Shown here piece after piece: positions 37,302 through 46,090 of a DNA stretch of 64,000 bases. Source of the stretch: Thermoclostridium caenicola (GTDB lineage: Bacteria > Bacillota > Clostridia > DSM-8532); contig NZ_FQZP01000001.1 in NCBI RefSeq assembly GCF_900142095.1, positions 62,001-126,000 on the forward strand. The letters are read 5' to 3'. Numbering within the stretch: position 1 is the stretch's first letter; each line of letters starts with the position of its first letter. A program made the position numbers and the translations under genes. The notes beneath the pieces were generated by a model. It saw only the letters and a list, made by a program, of their open reading frames with translations. It was not told the DNA's origin and searched no databases.

Positions 37302-37352
37302 GCAACGTTTCCCTGTTGCACACTGAAAAACCGCTCTTTTCCCTTTGTTTTA

Positions 37353-37381
37353 TTGACTTAATTCCATATCGTGTCTATAAT
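37353..37381 (+). promoter_or_regulatory. Sigma-A promoter of the NERD gene, with inverted repeat
   Basis: TTGACT, 17-base spacer and perfect TATAAT. The spacer holds CCATATCGT (37363-37371), whose inverted copy ACGATATGG lies at 37411-37419, so a regulator or RNA hairpin may act here. The leader to the start codon is about 155 bases and otherwise holds nothing I recognise. Confidence 0.75.
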
Positions 37382-37542
37382 TCTGACTGTACCACTGTTT
37401 TCAGCAAAAAACGATATGGCTTGTATGCGAGCAAAGTCTTCCTGGCAGGATCTGTCCGAAACGCTTACAGGGTACAGCATACTGAAAGGGAGCAGGTTTT
37501 ACCGGAGGACTTTTTTACTTCAGGTAAGGGTGGGACAGCAGG

Positions 37543-38427
37543 ATGATACTGAACAAGATCCGGATATTTTTTAGTCGCATCATTGATTTCTTCTTGGAGT
37601 ATCCCCTCGTTCTTTTCTTCATCATTATGATCATCGGCCTATACTATTTTGTATCTCAAATCCAACTGGCCATACGGCAACGGGCCGTCATGCGCAAACC
37701 CAGCAATGAAACCGTCCAGGCCTTTATAGCCCAGGTTAAAAGAACCATCATCAATAACCATCCAAGATCCTGGAATTCCCTCAGGCAAGCCTATTATGCC
37801 GTAAAAGACGCAGAGAATGTCGATTTTGAGCTCAGGCTCAAACTCTGTGAGGTTCTTCAGAAGAAGGGGGTTAACGGGGTTCATCCTCCCAGGCAGCCAC
37901 ATTACCTTCAGAATGAGGAAAAAATAAAGCAGGCAGGACAGGAAGGCGAAAAGAAGGTTGCCTACGCATTAAAGTGGCTCGACCGGAACAGGTTTAAGGT
38001 ATTTGCCAATATCAGGCTGTCCGATGGCGGAGAAGCCCAGGAATTTGACAGCATTGTCATCGGAGATAAGGCAGTCTTCAATATAGAAATAAAGAACTAC
38101 ACAGGAAACCTGACAATCGACCAGGAAGGCAACTGGTACCGGGTTGTAAACGGACACAAAACCGGCATGGAAAACCCCGTCTTCCAGGTTAAGCGGCATC
38201 ACAAAGTCCTGAATAATATACTGGAAGGCAAAATCCCCATTGTGGATCTGATAGTCTGGGCAAACATAGAAAGTGTGATAGAAGGTGCCCAATACTCCCT
38301 TGTTAAGGTCATCAAGGTCGATCAGCTGACCCACTTTATAGAAAACTATGATGAGGGCCGGAGTCTTTCAAAGGAAGAAACAGCGTTTGCGATAAGCAGG
38401 ATACAGAGCAGCATGCAAAAATCATGA
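37543..38427 (+). CDS. Membrane-anchored NERD-domain protein
   Basis: The 294-aa protein has one or two N-terminal membrane helices (residues about 8-40), a helical spacer, and a NERD (nuclease-related) domain from about residue 130. The domain shows GQEGEKKVAYAL, FDSIVIGDKAVFNIEIKNY with the D...ExK-type catalytic pattern, and NPVFQVKRHHKVL. NERD is distantly related to restriction-type nucleases; its cellular role is not established. A GGTGGGA site precedes the ATG. Own promoter upstream and own terminator downstream show it is a single-gene unit. Confidence 0.9.
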   Translation: MILNKIRIFFSRIIDFFLEYPLVLFFIIMIIGLYYFVSQIQLAIRQRAVMRKPSNETVQAFIAQVKRTIINNHPRSWNSLRQAYYAVKDAENVDFELRLKLCEVLQKKGVNGVHPPRQPHYLQNEEKIKQAGQEGEKKVAYALKWLDRNRFKVFANIRLSDGGEAQEFDSIVIGDKAVFNIEIKNYTGNLTIDQEGNWYRVVNGHKTGMENPVFQVKRHHKVLNNILEGKIPIVDLIVWANIESVIEGAQYSLVKVIKVDQLTHFIENYDEGRSLSKEETAFAISRIQSSMQKS

Positions 38428-38466
38428 GCCGGTGAAATCCGGTCTGCGCATCTGCCACGATAATAT

Positions 38467-38502
38467 AAATCTCAAGGACTACTTATGCCTTGAGATTTTT
38501 TT
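38467..38502 (+). terminator. Terminator after the NERD gene
   Basis: AAATCTCAAGG (38467-38477) pairs with CCTTGAGATTT (38488-38498) with a run of T residues following. Confidence 0.9.
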
Positions 38503-38556
38503 ATAATCTCCTGTAAGGTTTTTTCTTCTGCATGTCTTAATATGGGCGGTGATAAA

Positions 38557-38622
38557 GTGGCAGAAATCGAGGATATTTGCCACCACTACTTTAAGGACGT
38601 TTACTTGTTCCTGTTCTGCCGG
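38557..38622 (+). pseudogene. Possible sigma-factor N-terminal remnant
   Basis: A GTG start with GGCGGTG upstream reads VAEIEDICHHYFKDVYLFLF, resembling the beginning of region 2 of an ECF sigma factor, then loses similarity. Only about 22 residues are involved, so the call is tentative. The rest of 38503-38790 shows no gene. Confidence 0.3.
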
Positions 38623-38790
38623 ACATGTTCTCAGAAGCAATGGCATTTATGTCGGAGGGCTTGCGGTATCCTGCCGTTAAAAAACCGGGTTAACCGCCCG
38701 GAATAGCGGGTATTATCAATAGAAGGGTGTCATAGATTATGTTCAGACGACCAGCCCTGGAATCCATCAAGCGAAGGAGGATATGATGAC

Positions 38791-39536
38791 GTGCTGAACG
38801 AAACAATAAAAAACCAACTTGCCCATCGTACCATTCGGGAGTTCAAGGCCCAAAAAATACCCGAAGAGGTTTTTGCGCAATTGATGGAAGTGGCAAGGCG
38901 CACCGCCACATCGGTGGGCATGCAGGCCTGCTCCATCATCCGTGTCGTGGATCAGGAACTTAAAAACCAGATTGCCGGGATCTGCACCCAGGAATATGTG
39001 GCACGGGCTCCGGAGCTTCTCATATTCATCGTGGACCAGTACAGGAACAGCCAAATCGCAAAGGAAAAGGGTTACCAGGCGGAAACCGCAAAAGACATGG
39101 ATCGGTTCTTCCAATCCTTCACCGATGCGTGCCTGATGGCCCAGAATGTGGTAAACGCCGCAGAATCCCTGGGTTTAGGAACCGTCTACCTGGGAAGCAT
39201 CCTCAACGATTCTGAGAAAATCTCAAATTGCCCCAGTTAACCTTCCCGGTTCTGGGTCTGGGCATAGGCTATCCCAACCAGAATCCGCAGCTCAAGCCCA
39301 GGATGGAGATGAGGCTGAGAGTGTTTGAAAATGCCTATGCCACATTTGAAAACTATCTTGATGAGATCAAGACCTACGATGAGGAAATGCGTACTTACTA
39401 TGATTTACGAGATCCCGGAAGGCCCATGGACAGTTTCAGCAACCAGGTGGTGGCAAGGTTCAGCCAGGCCAATCCCAGGCGCCAGGAAATACTGAATATT
39501 ATCCGCAAACAGGGCTTTAATCTTAACATAAAATAG
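38791..39536 (+). pseudogene. NfsA-type nitroreductase split by a one-base frameshift
   Basis: The first frame (GTG 38791, AAGGAGG ten bases upstream) encodes the N-terminal 149 residues of an FMN nitroreductase (LAHRTIREFKAQKIPEEV, ESLGLGTVYLGSI). It stops at 39240. The next frame, overlapping from 39228, gives KLPQLTFPVLGLGIGYPNQ and the rest of the same enzyme to 39536, with the family's RPMDSFSNQVVARF near the end. Together they make a normal-length protein of about 248 aa. The slip lies near 39215-39228 and corresponds to one missing base, perhaps in the AAA run. An intact enzyme would reduce nitro or quinone compounds with NAD(P)H. Confidence 0.85.
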
Positions 39537-39714
39537 AAAGAACTCCAGGTTATTTTGGGCAAAGTCCCGGACAGCATTGGGCTTTGTTATGCAATATCCC
39601 GTCCCATGCTTCCGGGTCTTTGCTTTTTGAGAAAATGTTAAGGCGGGACGCAGGATCCCGGGATTCGTGGGCAAAGCTTTATGTAAGCAAACCTAATGAG
39701 AAAAGAGGGAATGC

Positions 39715-40566
39715 ATGATAACTTTTAAAAGATGTACGGAAGCAAATGAAGATGCCATATACCAGGCCTTTCGGACCGGCTTTTCCGACTATATTCTGAA
39801 GATCGATATGCCGATGGATTTATTCCTGAAACATTTTTTGGGTCCGGAAGGAAATAGCCTTGAGTATTCAGTTATTGCCTTTGATGGAGAAAAGCCCATT
39901 GGACTTAATTTAGGCGGGATCAGGGAGTTTGACGGTCTGATAACCCTTCGCTGCGGCGCACTCTGCGTTCATCCGGACTACAGGGGAACCGGAGTCAGCA
40001 CCCGGTTATTTGAGCTTCACAGGGAAATCGCTTTGGAGAACCATTGCCGACAGATGTACCTGGAAGTCATCGCTGGCAACGACAGGGCCATAAGGTTCTA
40101 TGAGAAAATGGGCTATGAAAAGGTATACGATTTGGTATACTACTCCCACGACAATCCCGCGGAAATCCATGGCACCCTGCCATCCGATCTGAAGGTCAGG
40201 CGAATAGGCCATGAGGATTTGATCAGCTTGAGCGAGAAAATCCCGGACATCCATATCAACTGGCAGAACAGCTTCGATTATATTCGACACATTGACGGCC
40301 AGATCCATTATGGCGTATTCCGCGATGCAAGGCTGGTAGGAGCACTCAGCATGCATCCTTCCGGGAGAATCAATTTTCTCTGGGTGGAATCCGGATTCCG
40401 AAACAGGGGTATAGCCAAAGGGCTCATCAATCATGCGGCCGGGGAGCTTCATCCTAAGAAGCTGGCCATCAGTTTTTCCGGCAATGCAAAGCTGATGGGG
40501 TTTGTCAAGCGCTTAAACTTCAAAAAAGACGCCCTCTCTCAACATGAGATGTATATGTTCCTGTGA
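39715..40566 (+). CDS. Tandem GNAT-family acetyltransferase
   Basis: The 283-aa protein holds two GNAT folds. The first (residues 1-150) has the acetyl-CoA loop VHPDYRGTGVSTRLF and the late EVIAGNDRAIRFYEKMGYEKVY pattern. The second (about 155-283) is more divergent, with WVESGFRNRGIAKGLINHA as its CoA loop. Such double-GNAT proteins transfer acyl groups to unknown small molecules or proteins. The start ATG follows a weak GAGAAAAGAGGG site. The gene converges on the alpha/beta hydrolase gene, with 29 bases between the stops. Confidence 0.88.
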   Translation: MITFKRCTEANEDAIYQAFRTGFSDYILKIDMPMDLFLKHFLGPEGNSLEYSVIAFDGEKPIGLNLGGIREFDGLITLRCGALCVHPDYRGTGVSTRLFELHREIALENHCRQMYLEVIAGNDRAIRFYEKMGYEKVYDLVYYSHDNPAEIHGTLPSDLKVRRIGHEDLISLSEKIPDIHINWQNSFDYIRHIDGQIHYGVFRDARLVGALSMHPSGRINFLWVESGFRNRGIAKGLINHAAGELHPKKLAISFSGNAKLMGFVKRLNFKKDALSQHEMYMFL

Positions 40567-40595
40567 GAGCAGATGCCGGCAGGTTAGGCAAAGGG

Positions 40596-41441
40596 TCATC
40601 CGCCGGCACATGGGTTCATCTCATATTCGCTTACCCTGTCAAGCCACTCGATGACCAGTGCATGCATCAGTTCAGGCTGTTCGATCTGCAGATTATGCCC
40701 CGCTCTGTCCAGGACGGCAAAGGTCGCCCTCGGGTAATTGTCAAGGATATTCCAGGCATCCTTGTATCCCACGAAGGAATCCTGACGTCCCATAAGGAAA
40801 AGCGTGGGCTTGCAGAATTTTTCGGGCAGCCTGTCGCAATCAAAGGAAAAGACACATTCACTGTTCAGGATGCTGCCGAGGAAAACCCTGTCCCCCAGGG
40901 CAAGACCGGGCAGGATATCATCCCTGTATCTTTTCCATACCTTTCTTGACAGCACCACATTCACGGAAGCAAACGCATGTGCCTCATCGTGCCCAAGCTC
41001 CCGCATCAATGCTTCATCCCTGCTCAACACGACATGTTCGGATACCTGGTGCTCATGATGATTGGTCAGAATTGCCGGGCACAGCAGAAACAGCCCGTCA
41101 ATCCGTTCGGGCATTCTGTACACCAGTCCTCTGGCCAGTAATCCCCCATAGGATTCACCCGCAAGGAGGAAGTTCTCGTTTGGAATGATGGTGTCCATGA
41201 ACGCGGTGATGATATCCAGCATGATGTCTGAATTTCTGATCCAGGCCGCACTTTCGGATCGGCCCATGCCGGGCAAGTCCAGGTAGATTCTTTTGTAACC
41301 TTCCCTTTTCTGAAATATCGGCTCCATGCAGCCAGACATCAGCCTGTGGTCGACACCATATCCGTGCAAAAGCAAGATTGGCTTTCCGTCCCCCCTAACC
41401 TCATAATGAATTGACAATCCCTTAATCGTGCATTGCATCAT
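40596..41441 (-). CDS. Alpha/beta-fold hydrolase
   Basis: The 281-aa protein is a full alpha/beta hydrolase. The oxyanion motif LLLHGYGVDHR, the nucleophile elbow AGESYGGLLA (GxSxG), an acidic residue in MGRQDSFVGY and the catalytic His in DRAGHNLQIEQ are present. It is a soluble esterase, lactonase or C-C hydrolase of unknown substrate. The start at 41441 has GAGGAGG six bases upstream; a longer frame to 41516 runs into the promoter. Expression seems controlled by a palindromic operator in its promoter (41525-41553). Confidence 0.92.
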   Translation of the reverse strand: MMQCTIKGLSIHYEVRGDGKPILLLHGYGVDHRLMSGCMEPIFQKREGYKRIYLDLPGMGRSESAAWIRNSDIMLDIITAFMDTIIPNENFLLAGESYGGLLARGLVYRMPERIDGLFLLCPAILTNHHEHQVSEHVVLSRDEALMRELGHDEAHAFASVNVVLSRKVWKRYRDDILPGLALGDRVFLGSILNSECVFSFDCDRLPEKFCKPTLFLMGRQDSFVGYKDAWNILDNYPRATFAVLDRAGHNLQIEQPELMHALVIEWLDRVSEYEMNPCAGG

Positions 41442-41524
41442 GGGTTCCTCCTCATATACCGCCCGTCTGATTTCATGCGGCAGGCCTGTTCTTATATATT
41501 TAGAAAAAAATCCCATCCTGTTTC

Positions 41525-41553
41525 ATTATAGTTTGATATCAAACTATTGTCAA
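41525..41553 (-). promoter_or_regulatory. Sigma-A promoter with a 20-bp perfect palindromic operator
   Basis: On the minus strand TTGACA and TATAAT have 17-base spacing. The spacer and part of the -10 form a perfect palindrome at 41528-41547 centred on TTTGATATCAAA. The position would block RNA polymerase, and the TTGATATCAA core resembles MarR-family operators. The promoter faces the alpha/beta hydrolase gene 84 bases away. Confidence 0.85.
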
Positions 41554-41570
41554 GTCCTTGATTCATCAGG

Positions 41571-42881
41571 TCATTCTGCCACCTTCCTGATCTTTTCTTC
41601 ATTCCTGACGATGAACTGCAGCATCCGGCGATTTGTTTCTGCAAGTTCCCTGTACATGTCATGGCTGGCAAAGAAAGCTGTGCAAATCATCTGGATAGCG
41701 CAAATAACATAGTACACGGCCTGTTTTTCCTCCGCAGTCAACCTTTCCTCCAGGTCATAGCCCCTGAGAATACCGCCGAGAATCTCCAGCCAGCACGCAT
41801 AGGCTTCATCACCGCCTTCCGATAATATCCCAGTGGCGCAGTAACAGACATCCCACAAACGGATATTGACTTCGCTCAGGTCAAAATCGATAAATCCGCT
41901 CACCCGGTCACCGTCAAAGAGGATATTGCTGGGATTGGGGTCCCTGTGGATGAGCTGCCTGGGCAGCTTGTCATACAGAGCACCGAAACTATCAAGAAAG
42001 TCGTCAAAGAAGCTTTCCTTAAGATCCATGCTCCACTGCATGTTTTGTCGTCTGACATTCGGCAAGGCCCATTCTGCCACGTTCCTGTAAAGGTTTACTT
42101 CATCGGGCACGACCTCTTTCTCAATAGCCTTGAGCGCCTTGTGCAACCTGGCGATGCCTCTTCCATACTCTTCTGCATACTGAGTCCTGTGGCATCCGAA
42201 AACGGCGGATTTTGAGAGCGGCCTGCCCTTCAATCCCTGCGTGAGGATAAAGATCTCATCACCATCCGGGTACTCCAGGTACTCATCCCCTGTTTTCGCG
42301 GGAACCGGCAGCGATGCTGCAAAGCCTTGTTCATGCAGGACCTTGGCTATTTTCAGGTTTTTAATCAGTTTTTCACGACTGCCTGCTTTCAGGACATAGT
42401 TGTCCCCTACGGTCCAAACCTTTCCGGACACGCTGGAACCGTTTGAGAGATAGATATCATGGAGAGGAAGCTTCTTCTCTATGTCCCAGTTTTCCAGGAT
42501 TTTGCGCAGTTCATTTACGGTATACAGATTAACCACCTCCGGTTTTCTGGGTTTGTGCTCCCGGTAGATACCGAGATACTTCTTGGGGGAACAGCCATAC
42601 ATCTTCACAAAAGCCTTATAAAACCCGGCATAGGTATCAAAGCCGTACTCCAGCACCACATCTATGGCTTTCCGACCGACGGCGATTTCGGCAAGCGCAT
42701 GATCAAGGCGCCGTTTCAGAATATAACCGGCAACCGAAGATCCCATGACCGATGAAAACAAGCGGCAATAATGCCAGGTGGAGTAGTTGGCCATTCGTGC
42801 CAGTTCTTCAGCCGTAATATCGGTCTTCAGGTTATGCTCGATATATTCCAGCGCGGCTTTGATGATTTCTGGACATTGCAT
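41571..42881 (-). CDS. AraC-type DNA-binding domain fused to APH-type phosphotransferase
   Basis: The 436-aa protein begins with two helix-turn-helix units of the AraC family (residues about 5-105: ITAEELARMANYSTWHYCRLFSSVMGSSVAGYI, split as two motifs, then FDTYAGFYKAFVKMYGCSPKKYL). From about residue 125 it continues as an aminoglycoside/choline-kinase-like domain with the catalytic HRDPNPSNILF and the metal-binding IDFDLSE. Both domains look complete. The substrate is unknown; it could be a regulator sensing or modifying a small molecule. Start chosen at 42881 for the GGGAGGGAG site and the point where AraC homology begins. Confidence 0.87.
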   Translation of the reverse strand: MQCPEIIKAALEYIEHNLKTDITAEELARMANYSTWHYCRLFSSVMGSSVAGYILKRRLDHALAEIAVGRKAIDVVLEYGFDTYAGFYKAFVKMYGCSPKKYLGIYREHKPRKPEVVNLYTVNELRKILENWDIEKKLPLHDIYLSNGSSVSGKVWTVGDNYVLKAGSREKLIKNLKIAKVLHEQGFAASLPVPAKTGDEYLEYPDGDEIFILTQGLKGRPLSKSAVFGCHRTQYAEEYGRGIARLHKALKAIEKEVVPDEVNLYRNVAEWALPNVRRQNMQWSMDLKESFFDDFLDSFGALYDKLPRQLIHRDPNPSNILFDGDRVSGFIDFDLSEVNIRLWDVCYCATGILSEGGDEAYACWLEILGGILRGYDLEERLTAEEKQAVYYVICAIQMICTAFFASHDMYRELAETNRRMLQFIVRNEEKIRKVAE

Positions 42882-43267
42882 GGCGTTCTCCCTCCCGTTC
42901 GGTAGTTTCAGTATACACGGCAAACCAGATGAAAGCATTTCCTGGTTTGCTGTCATGCTGCTATAACTTCCATCGGCTCTGTGAGTAAAAAATCCCACAG
43001 TAAACCTTTTCATCTCCAGGCACGCATCGGATGCCTGCCTGATTCTGATAAACGGATTTTGTGAGTTGATTATCATACATCCTGCAAACGGGGCTCCTTA
43101 ACGATGACTTGCTCTCTTTGGGAACAGGCTCTGAAAAATTCCGGGATTCCGGTTGATCCGATCAGGATTTACGGTTATCCTTTAATTAATTAACTTCTTA
43201 CAGCAATGCCAAATTAATGGCACTGCCGGATAAAGATTGGCTGGATAAGAGGGTGTAGAAGGAACCG
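42882..43267. other. Divergent intergenic region between AraC-APH and C39-like protease genes
   Basis: No gene is supported in these 386 bases. An AT-rich stretch near 43180-43200 is followed by a near-palindrome TGCCAAATTAATGGCA at 43207-43222, which could be an operator for the protease gene. No clear -35/-10 pair was found. Confidence 0.35.
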
Positions 43268-43948
43268 ATGAAAACATGGAAAAAGCTTGTACTTGCAGTA
43301 TGCGGATTTATTTTTGCTGTTGCGGCAGTTGCCATTGGGGCATTAATCCTGGACAGCATAAAAGGCGGGCGTATTTTTAACGACTTTTCCACCATATATG
43401 CTGCGGAAAAATACAAAGAGCCCGTTCGCATTGAAGGCGTCCATTTGATCAAACAGGAGGTTTCCTGCGGGTATGCTATCATCGAGATGCTGGCCGGTTG
43501 GATGGGAGAATCGGTTACCGAGGAAAGTCTCCTCAACGAATACGGCAAAGTTGTAACCGCCACCGGGAAACAGTTTGAAGCAGAAATGAACAAACGCTTT
43601 CCGGCATATAAAACCACCATGTACCCTTATTTATCCAATACGGAAATGATTGAAAAGATATACGGTTCCCTGAAAAAAGGCATACCTGTGCCTTTCCAGT
43701 GGGCAGCCAAATTCGGTGACGAGTGGACATTGCATTATTCGCTCATAACCGGTCTGGACATCGGCAACGATAGCATCACCGTGCTCAACCCCTATGGTTA
43801 TGAGGAGCATCTGGACCTGGCATCTTTCTTTGAAAGAACAAGTTTCCGGGCCTATAGCAACATGCCCCTGTTTTTAAGGCTGGCCTTCGCTTTCGGCCTG
43901 TTTGAGAGGAATACCATCTTTATGATGGAAAGAATTCCGGCGTTCTGA
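43268..43948 (+). CDS. C39-like (papain-fold) membrane-anchored peptidase
   Basis: The 226-aa protein has one N-terminal membrane helix (residues 7-28) and an extracellular domain of the peptidase C39_2 type. Candidate catalytic residues are Cys in KQEVSCGYAIIEMLAG, His in WTLHYSLITGLD and the following Asn/Asp in TVLNPYG. It differs from bacteriocin exporters, which carry C39 fused to ABC transporters. Possible roles are processing of a peptide or surface protein. GTAGAAGGA precedes the ATG. It converges on the amt gene across a shared hairpin. Confidence 0.8.
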   Translation: MKTWKKLVLAVCGFIFAVAAVAIGALILDSIKGGRIFNDFSTIYAAEKYKEPVRIEGVHLIKQEVSCGYAIIEMLAGWMGESVTEESLLNEYGKVVTATGKQFEAEMNKRFPAYKTTMYPYLSNTEMIEKIYGSLKKGIPVPFQWAAKFGDEWTLHYSLITGLDIGNDSITVLNPYGYEEHLDLASFFERTSFRAYSNMPLFLRLAFAFGLFERNTIFMMERIPAF

Positions 43949-43969
43949 AGCATAAAAAAAAGACCGGCG

Positions 43970-44019
43970 GACCACCGGAAAAGCATTTTTTATTGCATAT
44001 CGCAGCTTTTCCAGTGGTC
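43970..44019 (-). terminator. Long hairpin between convergent genes, likely terminator of amt
   Basis: GACCACCGGAAAAGC (43970-43984) pairs with GCTTTTCCAGTGGTC (44005-44019) with one wobble. On the minus strand it is followed within eight bases by a T8 run (43953-43961). Confidence 0.6.
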
Positions 44020-44031
44020 TCCGGGGTCGCC

Positions 44032-45783
44032 TTATTCTTCATCCTGCAAGGCGTCGTATCCTTCTTCTCCAGTCCTGATCTTGATGACATTTTCCACATC
44101 GTAGATAAAGATCTTGCCGTCGCCCATCGATCCTGTGTACAATGCCTTCTTGACCGTTTCCACAACCGTCTCGACTGGGATCTTGCACACGACGATATCC
44201 ACCTGGACCTTGGGCAGGAGCCTTGTCTTCACAGGCAAACCGCGGAAGTACTCGGTATGACCTTTCTGCATACCGTAACCAAGCACGTTTGTGGCCGTAA
44301 GTCCGGTAATGCCGATCTTGTCAAGAGCCGTCTGAAGCGCTGTAAATTTCTCCTGGTTCGTAATGACGGTAACCTTGGTCATCTTCACGCCGGGACGTGC
44401 CTTATTGACCACCGGGACTGCCTCGTCAGGCGATACCGTACCAGTAACAGGCTTCTGTATTGCGACCGGGGCAGCAGCAGTGGTAATCTCCCCGCCACCA
44501 TTGGCTGTTGCCATAATAGGTGCCACAATGGCGAAATCGGGATAAGCATGGTTGCCGTGCTCACCGATGTCAAGACCTTCGATCTCCTCTTCAAGGCTGA
44601 CACGGATGCCAACGGTTACCTTGAGCAAATACCATACCAGATAGGACGCGGCAAATGTAAATGCGCCGACAGCAACAACACCGATGATTTCAGTTACGAG
44701 CAGCGAAGCCCCGCCGCCGAAGAATAAGCCGTTGACCGTGGACAGGCTGGTGACACCTTCCTGGGCAAATAGCCCGACACAAAGCGTTCCAAAAACACCA
44801 CAAACCAGATGGACAGAGGTGGCACCCACCGGATCGTCGATCTTTACCTTGTCAAAGATGAGTACGGAGAATACCACGAGTACGCCGGCTATCGCACCGA
44901 TAAGCAGGGAACTGCCCACGCTGACATAGGCACAGCCTCCGGTAATAGCCACAAGACCTGCCAGACAGCCGTTGATGGTCATGCCGAGATCAGGCTTTCC
45001 GATGAAGATCCAGGACGTAGCGGTAGCGGTAAGGATAGCCGCAATGGTGGCGGTGTTGGTAGTAAGCACAATATGTACCACGTCGGCGGGATTCTGGAAG
45101 CTCATGGTAGATCCGGGGTTAAAGCCGAACCATCCAAGCCACAGGATGAACGCACCGATAACTGCCAATGAGAGGTTATGGCCCGGAATCGCCTTGGGCT
45201 TGCCGTCCTTGTCATACTTGCCGTAACGGGGGCCGAGGATCATCGCACCGGCGAGAGCGCCCCAACCGCCTACCGAGTGAACGACGGTATCACCCGCAAA
45301 ATCCATGAAGCCGAGCTGACCCAGCCAGCCGCCTCCCCATATCCAGTGGCCGACAATGGGATAAATCACGAGGGTCAGCACGAAGGAGAACAGGATGAAG
45401 GCGATATATTTGACGCGCTCTGCCACCGCTCCGGATACAATGGTCGCCGCGGTACCGCAGAAGACCAACTGGAAGAAGAACTTGCCCCAGAACGGCACAT
45501 TCGATGTCAGCGTGTCCTTATAAAAATCCACGTTGCCACCCAGGATAAACAAATTCTGGGTTCCAACAAACGGGTTGTCTCCACCGAACATCAGACCCCA
45601 TCCAAGCAGCATGAAGCCCAGCGAGGAGACCGCGAATACGATGAAGTTCTTCGACAGGATGTTAACAGCGTTTTTCGAGCGGTTAAAACCCGTTTCAACC
45701 GCCGCGAAACCGAGGTTCATGAAGAAGACCAATAGTCCTGCCAATACAACCCATAGGGTATCGACTATCATTTCGGTGCTCAT
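44032..45783 (-). CDS. amt: Ammonium transporter Amt fused to a PII signalling domain
   Basis: Residues 1-about 410 of the 583-aa protein form an 11-helix Amt channel (MNLGFAAVETGF, DFAGDTVVHSVGGWGAL, GWFGFNPGS, with the paired pore histidines in late helices). A Pro/Ala-rich linker leads to a complete PII (GlnB/GlnK) domain at 468-583. Its T-loop reads GYGMQKGHTEYFRGLPV, and the uridylylation Tyr51 of GlnK is replaced by Val. The C-terminal KIRTGE ATP-site motif is kept. PII normally binds and blocks Amt trimers reversibly; here the regulator is tethered. AAGGAGG precedes the ATG. Long leader upstream. Confidence 0.95.
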   Translation of the reverse strand: MSTEMIVDTLWVVLAGLLVFFMNLGFAAVETGFNRSKNAVNILSKNFIVFAVSSLGFMLLGWGLMFGGDNPFVGTQNLFILGGNVDFYKDTLTSNVPFWGKFFFQLVFCGTAATIVSGAVAERVKYIAFILFSFVLTLVIYPIVGHWIWGGGWLGQLGFMDFAGDTVVHSVGGWGALAGAMILGPRYGKYDKDGKPKAIPGHNLSLAVIGAFILWLGWFGFNPGSTMSFQNPADVVHIVLTTNTATIAAILTATATSWIFIGKPDLGMTINGCLAGLVAITGGCAYVSVGSSLLIGAIAGVLVVFSVLIFDKVKIDDPVGATSVHLVCGVFGTLCVGLFAQEGVTSLSTVNGLFFGGGASLLVTEIIGVVAVGAFTFAASYLVWYLLKVTVGIRVSLEEEIEGLDIGEHGNHAYPDFAIVAPIMATANGGGEITTAAAPVAIQKPVTGTVSPDEAVPVVNKARPGVKMTKVTVITNQEKFTALQTALDKIGITGLTATNVLGYGMQKGHTEYFRGLPVKTRLLPKVQVDIVVCKIPVETVVETVKKALYTGSMGDGKIFIYDVENVIKIRTGEEGYDALQDEE

Positions 45784-46085
45784 AGATCAAACCTCCTTAA
45801 AATAATTAAGGCGTGTATTTTTAGCGGCATCCTGGGATGCCCACCAAAAATACACGCCTTTGTGCGCTCATATAAACTTTTATAACCGTTCCCATTTTGA
45901 ACGAAGGCAGGAATTCCGTTTGCCCATCCTTCAAATTCCCGGTTCCCCGTCGGGAACCCATGCGAAGCTTCGCATTCATCAACAGGCTTATCTAAAGATA
46001 CGGCCTATCTTTCGGAACGCTCCTCACCCTTTCACAATGAAAATTAAGGCGCTGCGGGTGATCACCCACAGCGCCTTTGCTGCTG
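45784..46085 (-). promoter_or_regulatory. Structured amt leader with two terminator-like hairpins
   Basis: Between the promoter and the start lies an about 300-base leader without a gene. It opens with a near-perfect palindrome at 46077-46046 ending CGCCTTAATTTT and closes with a 15-bp stem at 45860-45808 ending CGCCTTAATTATTTT just before the ribosome site. Between them are smaller stems, including GGTTCCC/GGGAACC and GCGAAGCTTCGC. The arrangement suggests antitermination in response to nitrogen, but no known RNA class was recognised. Confidence 0.7.
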
Positions 46086-46090
46086 TTCAT

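Noticed and set aside
38623-38790. Continuation of the sigma-factor remnant in another frame
   Set aside because: The alternative frame (PDMFSEAMAFMSEGLRY) does not resemble sigma region 2, so no extension was made.
39541-39640. Terminator after the nitroreductase
   Set aside because: GGCAAAG/CTTTG arms exist but pairing is imperfect and there is no T-run directly after the stem.
45900-46040. ydaO (c-di-AMP) or GEMM riboswitch in the amt leader
   Set aside because: GGGGAACC and GGGCAAACGG resemble fragments of those classes, but the other conserved blocks are missing.
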